Source: Telopea speciosissima
Lineage: Eukaryota; Streptophyta; Magnoliopsida; Proteales; Proteaceae
Direction: 5' to 3'
DNA length: 64,000 bases
NCBI RefSeq assembly: GCF_018873765.1
Contig: NC_057923.1
Span: forward strand, 58,336,593-58,400,592
Positions within the stretch are counted from its first letter, which is position 1. The number at the start of each line of letters is the position of its first letter. The notes below the pieces were generated by a model that was not told where the DNA came from, searched no databases, and worked only from the letters and a program-made list of their open reading frames with translations. A program made the translations under genes and the position numbers. This document shows positions 1 to 10,719 of the stretch, in pieces.

Positions 1-144
1 TGCTTCAACATGGTCCTTCCTGAAGGAAATGTCAAAAGTTCAAAATCCTGCTCATACATCCTTGTACCACAAGCTATCTGCAGGCAGCTCACCAGATACA
101 TCTTGTCACAAGCAGAAAGAAGATTTAAGAGGGAAAGCAGTTAA
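1..144 (+). CDS. Possible 3'-terminal exon of an unrecognised gene (partial)
   Basis: Frame 1 is open from the window edge to a TAA at 142-144 and gives 47 residues, with a basic end that includes the stretch ICRQLTRYILSQAERRFKRE. It has the look of a coding C terminus: mixed charged and hydrophobic residues and no low complexity. No domain is recognisable. If real, it ends convergently with the F-box gene, whose stop lies at 1009, leaving about 860 bp for two 3' UTRs. An open stretch of 47 codons can occur by chance, so this is a weak call. Confidence 0.3.
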   Translation, partial: CFNMVLPEGNVKSSKSCSYILVPQAICRQLTRYILSQAERRFKRESS

Positions 145-1008
145 AGCATATCAGTTCATCTTTCTTTCTTGGATTCAATTATAATGAATCTTCTCATCTA
201 GAATGATCAGAGAAAGGTGGTTGACATGTTCATAACATAATACCACAAGTGCAAACCTAACTCTCCATTGTAGGTAGGTGGGTGATATGAATTGCAGTTC
301 AAAAGGGGTGGGATATGAATTGTAGTTCTTAACTTCTATCTGTTCCATACCCCATCAAAGAGAAACTTCTACTTGTTCAAGCCAACATTTAAGATCCACA
401 TTTATTTTGGCCAGGTACATTTCAGATCATACAATTACTAGGACAAGGAAGAAAAAAACTCTCATAATAAGCATTCACCTATTATTCAGCTGGCATGAAG
501 AAAAGGGATGAACTGAAGCAATCTTAAGTGCAATGTATCTATATGTTATAGGAATAAAAGATAGAAACCCAAGTATCAACCAAAACACAACCAATTCAAC
601 AGAAGATCCCAGGCCCCATCACCCCATCTGCAAATGCATAAATACATTTCAGAAGAAAAATCAACAGCCATCGATGACTTTATATGGCAAATGAACAAAA
701 GAAGAGTTGCTCGTTTTTCCTACAACAGTACTCATATATATAAATATTAAAAGATTATATAAACAAATACAATCAAACCATTCTTACTGTACATAGAAGC
801 AGAGAACAGAGAGGCAACAGAACTACAGAAGAGAGCCGGGACACACCTGAAAAGGCAGGAAATACAATTCTTCTCCAGAACAGAATCAATGGACTTTCTT
901 TTTCCATAAAAAATTACAGATTGTAGAAGATTTGATGAAGATTCTGACTTAATTTTACCTAAAACAAAGTTTAAGAACCAAACTGTGAATAAAGTGTGTG
1001 AGACGAGT

Positions 1009-2082
1009 CTAGAATCCATTCATCTCCAAAAGGTATGTTCTCCGTTTCACCAATGTCTTTACAGCTGCCTTGAATGGCCCGTCAAATGCTCCAGAAACAA
1101 ATGCCTCCACCTCCTTCTTACTTGTCCCGCTGCCTTCTCCGGATGGCTTGATGGCCACTAATGTTGCTCCTTGCATTCCAATTCCTTCTGGGAGCTCCAA
1201 ATATGGAGCGTATCTCAATTTCATGTTTGAAGCTGGAACTTGGGTCCGCTTTGAAGATGCTGAAGCGGCCAAAGGCTTCTCTTTGAACTCCCTCAATTGC
1301 TCGCCGCTCATGCTAAGGGTCCCCTGCCCATCAGCATCCGTGAAAACAACAGTCTTCAGTGTTGGATGGTCTCTAATAATCGGTTCCAGTAAATAATGCC
1401 TCGTCGAAGCAGCAATCAATGAGCTAATCGTCCACACTACACGTAATTTCAAACCCCCATTCGTGTAAAATGATTCAGGTATGCCATTGTCTTCAAGCAA
1501 TCCTTGTTCTGTAACTGGCTTCCAATCTATCTGGGTACCTCCTAAAATAACACAGTTTTGTAGGGTACTACCAAATTCGGCTTTCCATTTTAGAACAACT
1601 CCATCTTCAGTACAAACATCTGCAGCTGGCAATTCAATCCATAGGTTCTGTATGTGATGGAAATTCTTTAGGACTTGATCAAGGGTGCTTTGAGATACTT
1701 GTGGAAGAAGTGTTTTGTTTGTGTTGTTGCTGTTACGCATATTGTGAAAAGGTTTCATGAGGCTAAAGAACATGTACTTGAGAATGTTGGAGATGATGTT
1801 ACGAGGTTTATGGGAAGAACAGTATGGGCTCTCATCATTGTCTCCATTGATGGTTACGACTTCGTCAATCTTGATATAGACATCTTGAACTAAGGGCACA
1901 AGGGAGTTTAACCGCTTGCAAACTGCAGAGCAGCGGCCAAGAGACCTAATGTCAGCAAGCTTGTTGAGGATTATGAGAACAAGAGAATCCGGAATTTGAT
2001 CGAAGTCGCATGAGTAGATTTCAGCATCACAGACTCGGGTTCTGGACTGCATTTTCTCTTCAGTAATTGCAGATTTTGACAA
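1009..2082 (-). CDS. F-box protein, At5g46170/At4g18380-like
   Basis: Uninterrupted 357-codon reading frame. An F-box lies at about residues 27-66 (FDQIPDSLVLIILNKLADI, then RSLGRCSAVCKRLNSLVPLV), followed by an extended C-terminal region without LRR or kelch repeats, as in a small plant F-box family typified by Arabidopsis At5g46170. F-box proteins of this kind act as substrate receptors of SCF (SKP1-cullin-F-box) ubiquitin ligases in cytosol or nucleus; the substrate is not predictable here. The first ATG was taken; a second Met at residue 11 is an alternative and lies before the F-box. Length and single coding exon fit the family. A non-coding first exon and intron lie upstream. Expression is probably normal, as the gene is intact and has no TE in its coding part. 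Confidence 0.9.
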   Translation of the reverse strand: MSKSAITEEKMQSRTRVCDAEIYSCDFDQIPDSLVLIILNKLADIRSLGRCSAVCKRLNSLVPLVQDVYIKIDEVVTINGDNDESPYCSSHKPRNIISNILKYMFFSLMKPFHNMRNSNNTNKTLLPQVSQSTLDQVLKNFHHIQNLWIELPAADVCTEDGVVLKWKAEFGSTLQNCVILGGTQIDWKPVTEQGLLEDNGIPESFYTNGGLKLRVVWTISSLIAASTRHYLLEPIIRDHPTLKTVVFTDADGQGTLSMSGEQLREFKEKPLAASASSKRTQVPASNMKLRYAPYLELPEGIGMQGATLVAIKPSGEGSGTSKKEVEAFVSGAFDGPFKAAVKTLVKRRTYLLEMNGF

Positions 2083-2217
2083 TCAATTCCAGCCAATTCT
2101 TCAAAGCTTTAAAAGAATGATGAAAACAGAACGGAACAATCAGAAATGCTGAACTTGAAAGTCCAATCCGGTCACTGAGAAGCTCTTATAAGACCAATAG
2201 ACTTGAATTTCAATAAT

Positions 2218-2683
2218 CTGAAAGCAAAAAAGGGGGTGAACTGAATTAAGAAGGGAAAAAAAAAGATGAGGATTATCTTATCACAAGTGCATCAATTCTG
2301 TCTAAAAAAATGTTAGGTTTTAAAGCAGAGAAACGGCATCCAAGAAATTTGTAAATCCGAATAACACTGAACCCCAAAATCCTAATTAAAAACCCATTTC
2401 GTCAATGATCAAACAGAAAGTCGAAATCCCTAATCCCCAAAAATACTCCGTGATCTACACGCATCACACACACTCACTCAACCCGAGGAACTTCAGCGAC
2501 AAAACCCTCGAATACGATAGAAAGAATCTTCGAATAACATCAATAAACCTTCAAATCTCCAATCAGAACACTAAAACATGGCGAAAAGACCACAACTTTG
2601 ACCGACAGAGATCAGAAAAAACGAGATTCTTCGATCGACAAAACCCATAGATAATCATAATAAAAAAATGCAACAAAACGCAC
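2218..2683 (-). other. Intron in the 5' UTR of the F-box gene
   Basis: On the minus strand the donor reads GTATAAG|GTGCGT (exon ends 2684) and the acceptor reads TTTTTTGCTTTCAG|ATTATT (exon resumes 2217). This gives a 466-bp, T-rich, ATG-containing intron between a leader exon (about 2684-3060) and the coding exon. Leader introns often raise expression in plants. The boundaries are read from sequence only. Confidence 0.6.
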
Positions 2684-3027
2684 CTTATACGAGTTGTCGG
2701 CGAGAATCCCTTGTTCTTCGCCTGAAAAATTCGATCTTCTTGCAGGAAATCATGAAACCCAGAATCTGAACCCTAAAGATATTGACTCGATATATGGTCG
2801 GATCTCAACCAATCTGATGAAAAATCTTCAGAAATGAAACCCAATTATGATGAATTCAGAGTCATTGAAACAGAGCGAGACAATAGGGTTTTGGAGAAGA
2901 TATTAGGGTTTTAGGAAACAAGAACAAAGCGTAAAGCGGTAGAGAGACGCGGCTTTTCTTCTGTAATCTCTTCTTTGCTTAAATATACTTTTTCTCTCAA
3001 ACAGCGACCTTTGAAGACTCGAAGAAC

Positions 3028-3047
3028 CTCTCTCTCTCTCTCTCTTC
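3028..3047. repeat. CT/GA microsatellite in the F-box 5' leader
   Basis: About nine CT units. On the gene's strand this is a GA tract in the upstream part of the leader or core promoter, a position where GA-rich (Y-patch or GAGA-like) elements are common in plants. Confidence 0.7.
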
Positions 3048-3329
3048 TCAAAGCCTCTGTAATTTTATAGTCGTTTCGGACAGGAGATAACGGTACCGTT
3101 AAGTGTGTTTAATGTGGAACGGTGAATTTAAAGACTTTCTACGTGGGAGAAGGTGACGACGTTATAGAAGGCTAACGGGCAGACGTCGACAGGTGGATAA
3201 CTGTTGTATGGATATTTGTGTAGGTGTTTTAGATTTGGTGTTTCAAGGGTGCAGGGAAATATAAGGCATCGATCACCATGGATCAATCCACACCATTCAA
3301 TTTTAGATCATACCATTGATTGATGAGAG

Positions 3330-3515
3330 AGAGAAAGAAATCAAATTGTTTCATAAGACCCCAATTCGATTTTTCGATTTTAGTATATACAATGGGTTAG
3401 TCCGGTTCACTTTCGATTGGTTTCATAAGACCCCAATTCGAAACCGAACCAATGGGATTCGATTTGATCCAGGTTGCACACCTATCGGTTCAAGCTAAAT
3501 TTTGACACCCTTAAT
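3330..3515. repeat. Degenerate MITE-like repeat of the 'CGGTTCGGTT' type
   Basis: The stretch is rich in GGTTC, TCGGTTT and CCAATTCG motifs and contains a short internal duplication (CATAAGACCCCAATTCGA at about 3353 and 3425). It ends with a TTTGACACCC boundary, as seen also at about 33110. Sequences of this style are common non-coding repeats in plants. There is no coding capacity. The rest of 3061-6900 is AT-rich intergenic DNA with no gene visible. Confidence 0.35.
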
Positions 3516-4440
3516 ATTGGGGCTTTCAAATAATAGTACTTTTGGGGAGGGATTCTCTTGTCAGAACTTAGTAGTCTGGGGATCTAGGACAGATAGAATT
3601 CAACATTCTGAGGGTATTTTGGACACTTCGTTTTATAGTGGAGGGAGGGAGAGAGTTTATTCCATTTTTGTGATATGTTGCTCCAAACCCTAGAGACCCT
3701 TCTTTGCTCACTCTGCCAATTAGAAAATTTTTCTTTACTTTGTAGTTTAGAACCATAATTTTTTATCTGGTCCAGATGGTTCAGATGCCCAGGGGTACTT
3801 CTTTGAGAACTGAGTGATCAACCCTTTGATGAAGGCCTGGGTTGTTCCGAAGACGTCTCGTCAGGGGAGCACCTCAACTGCCAAGGGCCTCTTCTACCCC
3901 CGAAAATTCCGAAGAGCTGTTCAAAACTTTTATTTTGCAAGGGACTGTCCAACACCCTCCCTTGAATAGAAAGAAGAAATGGGCATCTTTTCTCCAGGGT
4001 TAACTTCTATTCAAGATTACTCTGACCTGAACTAGAAAGTAATCCCTTTTCTTCAACAGAGACCTCATCTCTTTTTGGTTGGGAAGAATGCCCCAAAGAC
4101 CCAGTTTTTCTCCACCCATGGTGAAGAGAGAATCTCTTCATTCCCCCCCCCCCCCCCACCCCATTTAACCCTCTAACCAGACTGTAGAAGAGTCTTTCGA
4201 ACCAGGAACAATAGAGGGTGTAACTTAATGATGAACCCAAAGTCTATTCATAGCGTCTCGTCACCCTCTCTTCACCCTGACCATGGATGAAGTAAACGTT
4301 AATCAAAAAAGAAATATTTTTTTAAATAACCTTCAACACATTTATAATTAAATTATTTTCAAACTTGAGACATGACTGGATGACTATATCAATATACATT
4401 GTTCACTGAATTTGAGTACAAATCTAATATTAGTTAGTAG

Positions 4441-4600
4441 GAAAAGTCTTTGTGAGGGAGTGTATTGCCCACGCCCAAACAGTGGGGGACGAAATGACTG
4501 CCTCACCCCCTATGAAAGGCGAAATCCTACCCCCCAAGATACTTCTATGCGCGCTCTCATTCCCCCACATTAGTGCAGTTGACATGTGGGAAAGGATCTT
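4441..4600. repeat. Decayed member of the 'TTCTCTGT..GCCCA' foldback repeat family
   Basis: Contains a GAGGGAGTG...GCCCACGCCCAAACAGTGGG core and a CATTCCCCCACATTAGTGCAG tail. It resembles better-preserved copies at 29715-29880, 41600-41705 and 50225-50377. Non-coding; boundaries approximate. Confidence 0.35.
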
Positions 4601-5384
4601 GCATAGCAAACTATACTGTTAGAATGTACTTTGGTGTACAATTTAAAAGTTGGATAAAGGGTAGGACCTACATTTTTAGTAAGGTATGGGAATGGAGTTT
4701 TGCTATGCCATGATCTAGTCTGCTTGTCATGTCAACAAGAAAACAGCCTTAAAGCTTACATGGATCCCTAATAGATTTCCATATAATCCTATCAAACCAT
4801 GAAATCTAAGACTTGAAGTGAGAGTCTTAAAACACAATGAAATCTAAAATCTACAACCCTAGACCTTAACCTTAAACTTTGAAATCATTAAACCTTAATT
4901 CTTTTTATAGATTAGATCATGAATCATGAAGCTTGAAACATGAAATCTTGAAACCTCAATTCTTTTTATAGCTTAGATCATGAATCATGAAGCTTGAAAT
5001 ATGAAATCATGAAGACGAACGAGATCTAAAATTGATACTTTATTTTTAACCGCAACAATGAACAAACCCAAACAAAAGAGAGAAGAAAAGGGGAAATTTC
5101 ACAGGTCATATGGTTGAGATAGACTACTGACTTTATAAAATGGAAAAAATCGCCAGTTACCCTACCCATTTTTGCCACAGAGATTGATTAGTTCATCAAT
5201 GTGGCTCTTAGATAGATAGAAAATTCGTGCATAAGCTACACGTGAATGGCCACATACATATTTTGACTTTTTTTTTTTCCTTTTGTTTTCTAATTATTTT
5301 GTTCTTTGAAAATTCCTCCATTGATATCTAACATCTTCATCCACCAGACTTTCCAAAGATAAAAGTCTATCTTATATTCCCTTT

Positions 5385-5470
5385 GGGGTGCTGTTTTCTG
5401 TGCTGCAGCGCAGCCTGCGCCCAAGCACATGGGAGTGGGCACAATGACCACCCTGCCCCATAATTATACC
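5385..5470. repeat. Fragment of the same foldback repeat family
   Basis: The string from GCTGTTTTCTGTGCTGCAGC to GGCACAATGACCACCCTGCC closely parallels the left half of the element at 39660-39806. Only one arm is present. Confidence 0.45.
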
Positions 5471-5509
5471 TATAAAATGGAAGTATTTAAGTACATTTTT
5501 GTCAATAGT

Positions 5510-5511
<2 letters not shown>

Positions 5512-5545
<34 letters not shown>

Positions 5546-5640
5546 AGGGGGGGTGGGTGGTCTATCCTACTCAAGGGCCCATAGGCCAACTACAAGCTAA
5601 GCAATGCCTCCAGCCAACCGAGCTAGCAGTTGTTTGCAAG
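5512..5640 (-). mobile_element. tRNA-derived SINE
   Basis: Read on the minus strand, the head has an RNA polymerase III A-box-like TAGCTCGGTTGGCTGG, and the element ends in a long poly-A (the poly-T at about 5513-5540 on the plus strand). A tRNA-like head plus a terminal A-tract and a length of about 130 bp are the signature of a SINE. No open frame. Confidence 0.5.
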
Positions 5641-6929
5641 GTATTAAAACTTAAAAATTAGTAAGTCAACAAGAGCTGGATTTTCTTTAGGGCATCTTTA
5701 ACTCTTCAATTGATACTTCGTCCTTTAATAAGCTCCATCAACTAAGAGGCTTGAAAAAGTATTTATGAGATTAGGTTTTATCTTTAATGGGTTTAATTAA
5801 TAGATGTAAAACTCGGGGATTGGATTTTTGAAGATTTGATAATCCATTTTAGTAATGGGTTTCTAAGATTATCTTCCCATTATGTAACTAATTCAAAAAG
5901 CTTGCTAAAATATTAATATTTTCTAAACTCAATTTCTCATATTTTCCTCGAAAATTATGACAAAGGAAATTTTTTCTTCAATTCTCAATTACTATAAAAC
6001 ATGTTATTATTTTCTTAAAATATTTTACTTTATGGTGCCTAAAGTTTCTCAACAAAAAAAATATAATTTCAAGAAAAATGTCGTCGTCTCCAAATATAAT
6101 TTCCCAAACATTAAGATCGAAAAAGCCGCAACCTTGTGTTTATCAGTTAGAAGTTGGGTAGTGTTTTTAAAATAGTTTTTTTTTTGGTTGAAGTGTTTTT
6201 AAAAAAGTTAAACCATCCAAAAGGGGTTAAGTAAGAAAATTTTATTTTTAAAATCTTGTTTAAAAGTTAATGTCAATGATTTGGCTTGCTTTCTTTCAAC
6301 CATATGGATATAATTAATGTGTTAAAACATAAATTGAGAAAAGGGTTGGAGGCAGGCTTGGCTTGTTGAAGTGGATGAAGCCAGATTGACCAGCAAAGGA
6401 TAATTACTAAACTCAAAAGTGTTCATTGTTCAATCCTAACAAAACCTATTTATAGATCTTGCTGAAAATTCTATTAGATTGATCACCAAGGATTAAAAGG
6501 TCAAAAATTTTCTCTATTATAGTCAGGTTTGAGTTCTTTAGAAGTCAAATTTTGATTTGGCTTCTATTATTTGGAAGTATTTGTTGCACCAGATTCCTTA
6601 ACCAACCCTAATCCAGTCTATTAAGTATTATTGAATAATCAATAAAGTCTTCACAAGGGAGTGTGAGTTGAACTGTGGGAAAATGTGTTTGTTGGGTTAG
6701 AGTTGCTGGTTTGGTGTATGGGTAGATGGGAATTTGAGAAAATGAAGAATTTTCAGCTACAAGGGAAAGACATTGAATGTTCCAGGTTTTTCTTACACTT
6801 TTATATATATGTACCACCTTTGGAATGATGCCCACTAATCATAGCCTTGTATTTGGAATCAAATTTAAGGCCAATTGTTCCCTCGGTTTTGATGGTTGGA
6901 ACTATAGCTCTATTATCTGATTCTTATGT

Positions 6930-7862
6930 TAGTGAACAAGAGGAAGAGGGTTAGGGTCTGCTACATGGATCCTTGCCCTCCAATAGGTTCTATCCGAGGT
7001 CATACATGACACAAGACCTAAACTATGCATGTCCTTTCTCACAACTTCTCTTAGGGTCATTTTAGATCTTCCACTTGCTCTTTTAACTCCTTCAATTGGA
7101 ATCATATCACTCTTCTTTATTGGGGCATCCCTAGGCCTTCGTTGAACATTACCAAAACACCTCAGATGACTCTCATGGAGCTTGTCATTGATCGAAACAA
7201 CTCCCAAGTCAGCTTTGATACGATCATTCCTTACTTTAACTTTCCTTGTTTTTCCGCACATCCATCTTAACATTTTCATCTATGCCACACAAAGCTTCTC
7301 AATATGACATTTCTTAACTGCCCACTATTCTGCCCCATACATCCTAGCCGATCGAACAACAATCATATAAAACTTTACTATAAGCTTTAAAAGAATACGT
7401 CAATCACACAACACTTTGGATGCACCTCTCCACTTCAACCATCCCACTTTAATTCTCTATAAGACATCATCTTTTATGTCATATTCTTTATTTATGATTG
7501 ACCTCAAATATCTAAAATAGTTATTGTCTTGTATCTCTTTTTCCTCAATTCGCACCATGTCAGTATCCATCATAGTGTGACTAAAATTACATATTAAATA
7601 CTCCGTCTTCATTCTATTAATCTTAGAACCTCTTGTTTCGGGGTTGATCTTCATAACTTTAATGTAGCATTAATCTCCGTTTTTGTTTTATCCACCAAAA
7701 CGATATCATCGTGAAGAGCATACATCACGAGATCTCGTTTTGAATGCTCTTAATTAAATCGTCTATGATAAGCGCAAAAAGATAAGGACTTAAGGTTGAT
7801 CCTTGTCGTGACATCAAGGACGATGGAAAAAATAGTATCATTCACATGAAACCCACATGGTT
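6930..7862 (-). pseudogene. L1-type LINE reverse transcriptase fragment, decayed
   Basis: On the minus strand several frames give recognisable plant LINE pieces in order. First comes LSPYLFALIIDDLIKSIQ (about 7800-7745). Next is the catalytic region, where the usual aromatic-A-D-D box has become LHDDIVLVDKTKTE (about 7710). Then follow KTEYLICNFSHTMMD and NYFRYLRSIINKEYDI (7600-7470), and MLRWMCGKTRKVKVRNDRIK with LRCFGNVQRRPRDAPIKKSD (7275-7110). Stops and frameshifts separate the pieces, so it is not functional. The 5' half is missing: recognisable homology ends just before the gypsy insertion at 7896 and does not resume beyond 21053. Confidence 0.85.
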
Positions 7863-7890
7863 AAAGGAGGATAGAAAATGATTGAAGAGA

Positions 7891-7895
7891 CAAAA
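7891..7895. repeat. Target-site duplication, left (CAAAA)
   Basis: The five bases directly before the left LTR match 21049-21053 after the right LTR, as expected for LTR-retrotransposon integration. Confidence 0.9.
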
Positions 7896-10691
7896 TGTCA
7901 CGCCCTATTCCGGACAAGGAATATAATATCATATAAAGGGTGACTAGGACGACGCGTGTCATCCTACTAAACCGCCCCGGATCACCGACACGTTGTCCCA
8001 ACGCATCCATATCCAATATTAACACAATGTAACATTAGAATGCGTAAAAGAGGAATATTACATTCCAAGGATCGTAGTATTGGAAGCGTATAAATCGAAT
8101 AGTTACAAGATGTTCAAAGCTAGATGATAAATACAAGAATTAGTTACATTTCCAATGATCATCTAATAACTATCAAAAATGGTATTACAAGAAGTATTTC
8201 ACCATAGGCCTTAGCCTCAAAAGTAATCAAAAGGGATCGAGTCCCGAATATCCTCACGGCCCGTAGGCACAATCATCGCAAGGACACCGCCGCCATGTTC
8301 TCAAACACGGCCTCCGGTCCTCCTCACCGATCTCATCGTATCCCGAGGGCTGAACTCCAAGTCCCGCGAGATATCCGTCACCGCACCATAATCTAAAAAA
8401 ATGTGCGCACGAGGGGGTTAGCTCCACCGAGCGCTGAGGGGATGGGAATGCACAAACACGCAATTCACATAGTCCAATGATGCATGCACATGTTAAGTCC
8501 ATTTTTCCACCTAACAAACAACTAAGTCAATGGCATATGCTATCGTGACAACTCGAGACATCGTGGGTCACTTAACTTATCGCCACAATGAAACCTCAAT
8601 TGTCACGTGGGACCTACGCCGATCGAAGCCTCCAAGACCACTCAAGTGCACCTCGATAACCAATACTACCATGATCGGCCTCTCCCACCTCCACGTAATC
8701 CGTACGATTACCCAACACCTAAACCCCGTTGGTAAGGGTCGTAGCATAAGGGTGTGAAATCCTAGCCACAAATATACTACATGCAAGTCCTATCGCCCCG
8801 AGAGGTAATCCGGCGCATCAACTTTTATCCGGTTTAGTGCCTACACAAGACGCACGGCGCATACAGCTTCAACATGACATTCAACATAATTTCTTCATAA
8901 ATGTTTATAGAGTTCGGAGTCCGCACCGCACCCACCGCACCGAGACCCATCAAGATACAACATTATCAATCAACATTATAACACATAGATATAAAATTAT
9001 GCAATATGCGCACACATGCTTATTAATTATAATGAGTACATAATATATAGTGCAATAGTAATAACAAGCCCAAACAACCAAACCCACTCACAACGTATAC
9101 GCCAAGCACCCAGCTTATCGCTTGTCGCTCGATCAAGCAATAAGCCACAAAAGTGAATATTTTAACCTATACAAAGAGTGGAATAAGGTTAAACGAGCGA
9201 AAGGAACGGATCCCCAAAAGATCTCCCATAAACACTTAAGTATAAGGTTTGTAGACGAAGTGGTTGCAGGAGTGGTTTCATGCCCAAATTCTCGCAACCA
9301 CATGTAAATCCTAGGAAACCGGGACAGCTTTTAGTCAAGGTCGGATGCGATGTGGTTTCAAAACTGAATCCAAGTGTAAACCGAGCTTCACAGGGCTCAG
9401 ACAATTTTTGCCAAGGTCGGATGCGTATGTGGTTTCGTAAAATCAATCCGAGTGTAAATCCGACCTTCACGTAATCCTTCTGAAGGTAGTTTCGTGGGGG
9501 TTTCTTGCAGTGTCCGAAATCACATGTAACCTCACACCTTCGGTCCAAAATCCGAAGGATTCCTCCAAGGACCCCATTTCAAGTGGTTTTTAAGGCACAA
9601 GGACTTCTAGAAAACTCTATCCTAAGCTCCTTAGGGTCCAACCTTAAATCCCCCAAATGGCAATGAGAACCCTCACATTAGAGCTCATAATGGAGTGAAC
9701 TAACTCCACCATAGCTTGGCTTTAAAGCTCCATCTACTCCCTAGGTTCCAAGAGAGATCTAGGTCAATCTCTCCCATTACCCAACCCCTTTTTGAAATCC
9801 AAAATAGAAGAAGGAAGAAGCTTACCTACCCCCAAGATGAGAGCTCCACAATTTCTGCCCAAGAGATGGGGTCTCCACCTTCCTCCAAGCCTCTCTCTCC
9901 TTCCTCCTTCTCTTTCTCTCCTCTTTCTCTCCTCTTTCTCTCCTCCACGATTTAGGGTAGAAGAGGATGTTGAAGAAGAAGTAATGTTCTCTCCCCCTCC
10001 TCCTCTCTTTTATAATAAATGGGTCTATGGGTACCCTTAGTCAAATGGGTCATGAGGCCTAATGGGTCAACCCATTAGTCCTATGTGGGTAAGTGGATGG
10101 AATAACCCATCATTGGGCCAATAGGTTAAATGGGCCTGCCCACAACCTTAATTAAGGAAAAGCCCATTCTTAGATGGGCTCATATGAGATGGGTATAAGT
10201 CCCCAATGTACTTCCTAAAGGTACGCTGGACCCGAACTTAAATTATTCCCTTCTCTCATGAAATAGCTCGAGTGGTTCAAGCCCGGACCCGCACTTCGAG
10301 GTTACCAAGGGAAGAATAATTAATAAGACTTGAGGCTAGAACTTACTTTTCCCTCGTCATGGTTTATTACCCATGACCCGAACAGCCTTCGACCAGCAAC
10401 GCTAAGCTCATCACCGAACGAAATATCCAATGAGGTGACGGTCCAGATGCTCTCTCCGAACTCCTCGCTTCCCGGCTGGTACTTGAGGGTAGTCACGAAG
10501 TCGCCGTCCACGAACTTTCCCCATCGGCGGTTGAGGAATCTTTCCTCCACGGCAAACCCGTGCCGTGGTCAACGATTTTGTAGCTAGGTTTGACCATCAT
10601 GGAGAACAGGTCACCAGCATACATGGCAGCGGTATCTACACGTCACGAGAAGAAATGATATTTAATTATATCCCGGGGTACGGGTATAACA
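7896..10691 (-). repeat. 3' LTR of the Tekay-like element
   Basis: 2,796 bp, terminating TG..CA. A TATA-like TATAAAAG lies at 10007-10014 (minus strand), next to a purine-rich stretch on the same strand. Long blocks match the other LTR almost base for base (for example about 9565-10320 against 19915-20680), while GC-rich parts differ by many 1-5 bp indels. Open frames inside it are not coding. Confidence 0.95.
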
Positions 10692-10704
10692 TCCCCCCCA
10701 CCTT
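10692..10704 (-). promoter_or_regulatory. Polypurine tract
   Basis: On the minus strand AAGGTGGGGGGGA directly abuts the 3' LTR start TGTTATACCC. This is the expected plus-strand primer for reverse transcription. Confidence 0.85.
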
Positions 10705-10719
10705 ATAAGAAATTTCGTC

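Noticed and set aside
747-1019. Minus-strand 90-codon frame
   Set aside because: Falls in the 3' UTR of the F-box gene and has low-complexity composition; no recognisable domain.
1070-1396. Plus-strand 108-codon frame
   Set aside because: Lies exactly antisense to the conserved F-box coding region; a shadow frame.
9716-10040. Overlapping Ser/Pro-rich frames, repeated at 20072-20417
   Set aside because: They lie inside both LTRs over a CT-rich tract; the repeat explains their duplication and composition.
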